From assembly GCA_041749815.1 (NCBI GenBank), contig JBGTAR010000060.1, positions 1 to 8,093 of the forward strand: a stretch of 8,093 nt of DNA, read 5' to 3'. The translations under genes were made by a program, and so were the position numbers. Every line of letters starts with the position of its first letter. Positions within the stretch are counted from its first letter, which is position 1. The notes beneath the pieces were generated by a model, which was not told where the DNA came from, ran no database searches, and saw only the letters and a program-made list of their open reading frames with translations. This DNA is from JAJTZA01 sp041749815. GTDB taxonomy: Bacteria > Verrucomicrobiota > Verrucomicrobiia > Chthoniobacterales > Terrimicrobiaceae. Below are positions 5,139 through 8,093 of this stretch, piece after piece.

Positions 5139-7213
5139 GTCGCCTTGGCGATAGCATCGAGCACGATTTGCTCGGTTAGGATTTCTGGAAGGATGATGGG
5201 CTCGTTCACCCGGCCAGAGGGATAGATCACATAAAATGGCACCCCAACACGGCCAAATGCCGCCAGGGCGGCGGTGATCTCCGGGTTGGAATTTGTCCAA
5301 TCCGCTTTCATGGGAACAATACCTGCCTTGGTGAGGGCGGCTCGAACCGCGGGGCGATCAATGGCGGTTCGCTCATTAAATTTGCAAGAGATGCACCAAT
5401 CCGCGGTGAAATCCAAAAACACGGCCTTTTGATCTGACAACAATTCATCCAGAGCCTTTTGGGTAAAGGGCACCCAGGGGATTCCATCCTTATTCTGGAC
5501 CTGCCCACTCTCTGTGCTCCGAGCGGTGGCCCCAAATTTTATGATGCCAAAATACCAAGTCCCCAACCCGGCGATGAGGAGAGCAAGGGCCAGTGAGACG
5601 TATCGGGTTCGGGGTTTGGTGAACGGGCCACAAAACGCCCCATAGATCCAAAGAGCGAGAGCCAGACAAAGGAGAAAAGCCGCAATCCAAATCACCGCGT
5701 CGAGACCCTTTTGATTACCGAGGATGAACAGCAACCAAATCAGGGTTGCTAACAGCGGAAATCCCATGAACTGCTTGAGGCGCTCCATCCACGCACCCGG
5801 CTTCGGAAGCATCTTAAGCCAGGCGGGTTTGGCTGACAAAATCAAATAGGGAGCGGCCATACCGGCAGCAACGGAAGCGAACATCACGAGAATGATTGCC
5901 GGGGGCTGACTGAAGGCAAACCCGAGAGCTGTGCCAAGAAAAGGTGCGGTGCAGGGGGTTGCAAGAAGCGTCGCAAAAACACCCTGAAAAAATGACGGAA
6001 GGTAACCTTCCCCGCCTCCCGTGTCATCGATGGCCTGAGCCGCACGGCCTGGCAAAACCACCTCAAACACTCCAAACAAATTCAGAGCAAACACAAACAC
6101 CACCACGGCGATAACAAGGTTGAACCATGGGTTTTGAAATTGGAAGGCCCAGGTCGCCTGGCCACCTGCCGCCTTAATCGCCAAAACAACAACACCGAGG
6201 CCAAGGAACCATGCAAAGATTCCTGCCGTGAAGGCCAGTCCATGACGGAAGATTTTTTCTGGAGCATCGCCGGCTTGACGGATAAACCCAAAAATCTTGA
6301 GGGAAATCACGGGCAGCACACAGGGCATAAGATTAAGGATCAGACCACCGATAAAACCGTAAAGCAGGGCAAGCAATAGTCCGGGCTGTGCCGGTTTGGT
6401 GTATACGGTTGGTGGTGGAGGAGTCGATTCTGCCAATCGTGCGCTCTCAACAATCCAGGATTTCACGTCTCCTCCCTCCGTCAGAACCAAAAGAGCACGG
6501 ACCGGAGGTTTGGAGTCGAGGGTAAACACGACCTCTTCCCCATTGCGTGCGGTCTGGGGATGAATGCCATCTCCCGAGGTGACAAGGAGGTCGATGGTGG
6601 CCGTTGGAGGCACATCGGAAATTTTCAATGAGGTTGAATCAACAGCTTCCTGCCAGTTCAAGGCGAAAGGAGGTGGTGTGGCCAGAGGCAGGAGTTGACG
6701 GAATTTATCGAAGATTTCTGCGTTGATGGGAGTCGCTTCCGCCTTCACACCAAGCGTCAGTTCCAGTTCTGCCGACCCGGGAATGCAAATCTCCTCACAA
6801 ACCAGCCAGGAGGCGTTCGCCGTGATACGAATTTCCTGTTCGGAAAGCGTTTGCGGCGGGGTGATCGTGGTTAGGAGCAGGACCTGCCCTTTGTAACCAA
6901 AGGCGTGGATATCTCCCGGTTCAATGATGCGTTTTGGTGATGGCCATTGAATCGGGCTGGCAACAAACCCGTCTGGCAGTTTCCAATCAATGCGGGTGGG
7001 AAGCCCGGCATCGCCGGGACTCTCCCAGTACGTGTGCCACCCTTCGGCCATATCAAGCAGCAAACCAACCTGAAAAGACTCTCCGGCAACGATGGCTGAA
7101 GTGTCCGAAAGAAGCTGCGCTTTGACCAGCGTCCTGCCCTCATACTCCTGCGACTGGGCCGGAGTGAAGGAAAGAACGACAATCGCCAGGGCGAGTGCGA
7201 TCCGTGCAGCCAC
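5132..7213 (-). CDS. dsbD: Thiol:disulfide interchange protein, DsbD family
   Basis: This 693-residue membrane protein carries electrons from cytoplasmic thioredoxin to periplasmic thiols, keeping partner cysteines reduced. A signal peptide (1-21, cleavage near Ala-Gln-Ser) leads to a periplasmic N-terminal domain (about 25-265) with the pair Cys139/Cys143 in WLVCEEIC. A Pro-rich linker (264-277) precedes about eight membrane helices (279-556). These hold the redox pair Cys298, in NLMPCVLP, and Cys421, in ATPCTAP. The C-terminal thioredoxin-like domain (about 575-693) has DWCISC (Cys607/Cys610) and a cis-proline at Pro659. All three cysteine pairs of a working DsbD are present. The N-terminal domain, with its VCEEIC motif, looks more like the ScsB-type/DsbC-like form than E. 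coli DsbD. The start is GTG, directly after the stop of the upstream gene, with no clear Shine-Dalgarno site, so translation is probably coupled. It could serve cytochrome c maturation or metal stress; the window does not decide. Confidence 0.93.
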   Translation of the reverse strand: MAARIALALAIVVLSFTPAQSQEYEGRTLVKAQLLSDTSAIVAGESFQVGLLLDMAEGWHTYWESPGDAGLPTRIDWKLPDGFVASPIQWPSPKRIIEPGDIHAFGYKGQVLLLTTITPPQTLSEQEIRITANASWLVCEEICIPGSAELELTLGVKAEATPINAEIFDKFRQLLPLATPPPFALNWQEAVDSTSLKISDVPPTATIDLLVTSGDGIHPQTARNGEEVVFTLDSKPPVRALLVLTEGGDVKSWIVESARLAESTPPPPTVYTKPAQPGLLLALLYGFIGGLILNLMPCVLPVISLKIFGFIRQAGDAPEKIFRHGLAFTAGIFAWFLGLGVVVLAIKAAGGQATWAFQFQNPWFNLVIAVVVFVFALNLFGVFEVVLPGRAAQAIDDTGGGEGYLPSFFQGVFATLLATPCTAPFLGTALGFAFSQPPAIILVMFASVAAGMAAPYLILSAKPAWLKMLPKPGAWMERLKQFMGFPLLATLIWLLFILGNQKGLDAVIWIAAFLLCLALALWIYGAFCGPFTKPRTRYVSLALALLIAGLGTWYFGIIKFGATARSTESGQVQNKDGIPWVPFTQKALDELLSDQKAVFLDFTADWCISCKFNERTAIDRPAVRAALTKAGIVPMKADWTNSNPEITAALAAFGRVGVPFYVIYPSGRVNEPIILPEILTEQIVLDAIAKATQ

Positions 7214-8047
7214 CTATTTTTTAGCGCCGTAGGCGTTGTTGCGGTCTGCAACAAAGAGGCTGGTCCCACGTTTTTGAAGAACAAACGTGTTGTTGTCTCC
7301 ATGCTTTGCCCATGGACCGTTGGGAACATCTCGCGCCTCAACAAACTTCCAATCACAGACGTCCTTGCCTTTGAGGCCAAGGTAATCCCGGACAGCAGGT
7401 GACACGTCAAGCCCGGCTCCCTGATTCAGGTTCGGCCTCGGACGATCATTTCCAAAGACATATTGGTAATGGTCCGTCCGGAAAGGGCCACAGTCTTCCC
7501 ACTGCGCGTAGGCAATCCGGCCTTGGTAGCGCACCGCAATCCAACGACCTTTAACCACGGACCTTCCGGGCCTGACAAACGCCTGCTTGAACCAGGGAAT
7601 AACCTTTCGGGCCTCTGGCTTTGTGGTCCCGCGGGTGGTGTCATTGTAAGGGAGAGCGATGTAAAAAGGATTCTGTTTGGGAACGAACTTTTTCGGGATG
7701 TAGTTGGCCCGGGTTGCAGGATCCGGGTTATCATACCCCCCGAAGTTTCTGGCCCAATTCTGATCCCAAGAGCTTTTGTGGTTCGGGGTGGGATTATTGG
7801 CCGTAGGTTGTTCCCCGATCCAAAAAACGGTGGTCACGATGTTGTTCCGCCAGGGATACCGATTGAAGCCCGAGCGGCTGCCACCACCAACAACCACCTG
7901 AGGTTGCGATTTGCTCAGCGTGTCCTCACGCATTTTCATGGCCTGCGCAATGAATTCTGCGCTTTTTGCAAACACGGGTTTGGCTTCCGTTCCAGTTGCT
8001 TGGGACGCAATGGCAAGGAGTCCTATGAGAGGGATAATGGCCTTCAT
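7214..8047 (-). CDS. Exported protein with double-psi beta-barrel (RlpA-like) features
   Basis: The 277-residue product has a signal peptide (Met-Lys, hydrophobic 4-14, cleavage around 19-23) and so should be periplasmic or secreted; there is no lipobox cysteine. The middle is rich in Asn, Pro and Trp and contains NPFYIALPYND (126-136). Residues about 165-240 hold the best family signal: RWIAVRYQGRIAYAQWEDCG then PF, followed by GAGLDVSPAVRDYLGL (210-225) and CDWKFV (231-236). This resembles the double-psi barrel of RlpA-type lytic transglycosylases and expansins, with Asp185 at the place of the catalytic acid and Asp214 in the LDVS segment. Activity on peptidoglycan is inference. The only two cysteines, Cys186 and Cys231, sit in that barrel and could form a disulfide. 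The gene is translated just ahead of dsbD, with stop TAG touching GTG. No Shine-Dalgarno site lies near the ATG; a hairpin occupies the leader. Confidence 0.75.
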   Translation of the reverse strand: MKAIIPLIGLLAIASQATGTEAKPVFAKSAEFIAQAMKMREDTLSKSQPQVVVGGGSRSGFNRYPWRNNIVTTVFWIGEQPTANNPTPNHKSSWDQNWARNFGGYDNPDPATRANYIPKKFVPKQNPFYIALPYNDTTRGTTKPEARKVIPWFKQAFVRPGRSVVKGRWIAVRYQGRIAYAQWEDCGPFRTDHYQYVFGNDRPRPNLNQGAGLDVSPAVRDYLGLKGKDVCDWKFVEARDVPNGPWAKHGDNNTFVLQKRGTSLFVADRNNAYGAKK

Positions 8048-8053
8048 GGATTG

Positions 8054-8075
8054 AGATGGGTATTATCCCCCATCT
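8054..8075 (-). promoter_or_regulatory. Hairpin in the leader of the barrel-protein/dsbD operon
   Basis: agatggg (8054-8060) and cccatct (8069-8075) pair perfectly over 7 bp around an 8-nt loop. On the minus strand the stem ends 6 nt before the ATG at 8047, covering where a ribosome binding site would lie. The purine-rich GGGGGA on its 5' arm would be partly buried when folded. It might limit translation of the operon. A TAAGAT motif overlaps it on the minus strand and could be a -10 box, but any -35 box would fall outside the window. Confidence 0.4.
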
Positions 8076-8093
8076 TATCCTGACGTGCAAATG

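Noticed and set aside
7463..8083. 206-codon plus-strand frame opposite the barrel-protein gene
   Set aside because: The minus-strand frame has a signal peptide and conserved-looking motifs, whereas this one has neither.

Overview
The window reads as chromosomal DNA from a Gram-negative-type bacterium with an outer membrane, most likely a member of the Verrucomicrobiota. The basis is an exported, Gly/Ser/Thr-rich protein that combines autotransporter-associated beta-strand repeats with a C-terminal PEP-CTERM sorting tail, a pairing common in that phylum. It sits beside an outer-membrane-style cell-wall synthase (PBP1C) and a DsbD-type thiol reductase. The phylum is an inference: Planctomycetes, Lentisphaerae or some Proteobacteria are not excluded from sequence alone. 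I see no integrase, insertion sequence, CRISPR array, tRNA or rRNA.

Layout. (1) 2-172 (+): the last 56 residues of a short-chain dehydrogenase/reductase. (2) 173-461: a gap between convergent genes holding a long imperfect inverted repeat. (3) 462-2003 (-): a 513-residue PEP-CTERM protein with a good Shine-Dalgarno site. Its leader carries a perfect 12-bp tandem duplication, a promoter-like pair of boxes and, further upstream, a 31-bp dyad. (4) 2171-2528: no intact gene, but a short piece resembling the catalytic motif of the PBP1C gene 0.9 kb downstream, including 22 identical nucleotides. (5) 2529-2699 (+): a probable 56-residue, lysine- and glutamate-rich small protein, followed by a perfect hairpin. 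(6) 2946-5138 (+): pbpC. (7) 5132-7213 (-): a DsbD-family reductase whose 3' end overlaps pbpC by 7 bp. (8) 7214-8047 (-): an exported protein resembling double-psi beta-barrel/RlpA-type proteins. Its stop codon directly abuts the GTG start of the DsbD gene, so the two form an operon.

How the genes may work together. Most products act in the envelope. PBP1C polymerises and cross-links peptidoglycan; DsbD passes electrons from cytoplasmic thioredoxin to periplasmic thiols; the barrel-like protein is exported and has two cysteines that could form a disulfide; the PEP-CTERM protein is exported and probably processed by an exosortase encoded elsewhere. The clearest coupling is between the barrel-like protein and DsbD. 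I do not see an obviously new multi-gene system. The best leads are the ectopic PBP1C-motif fragment, the barrel-protein/DsbD pair and the control region of the PEP-CTERM gene.
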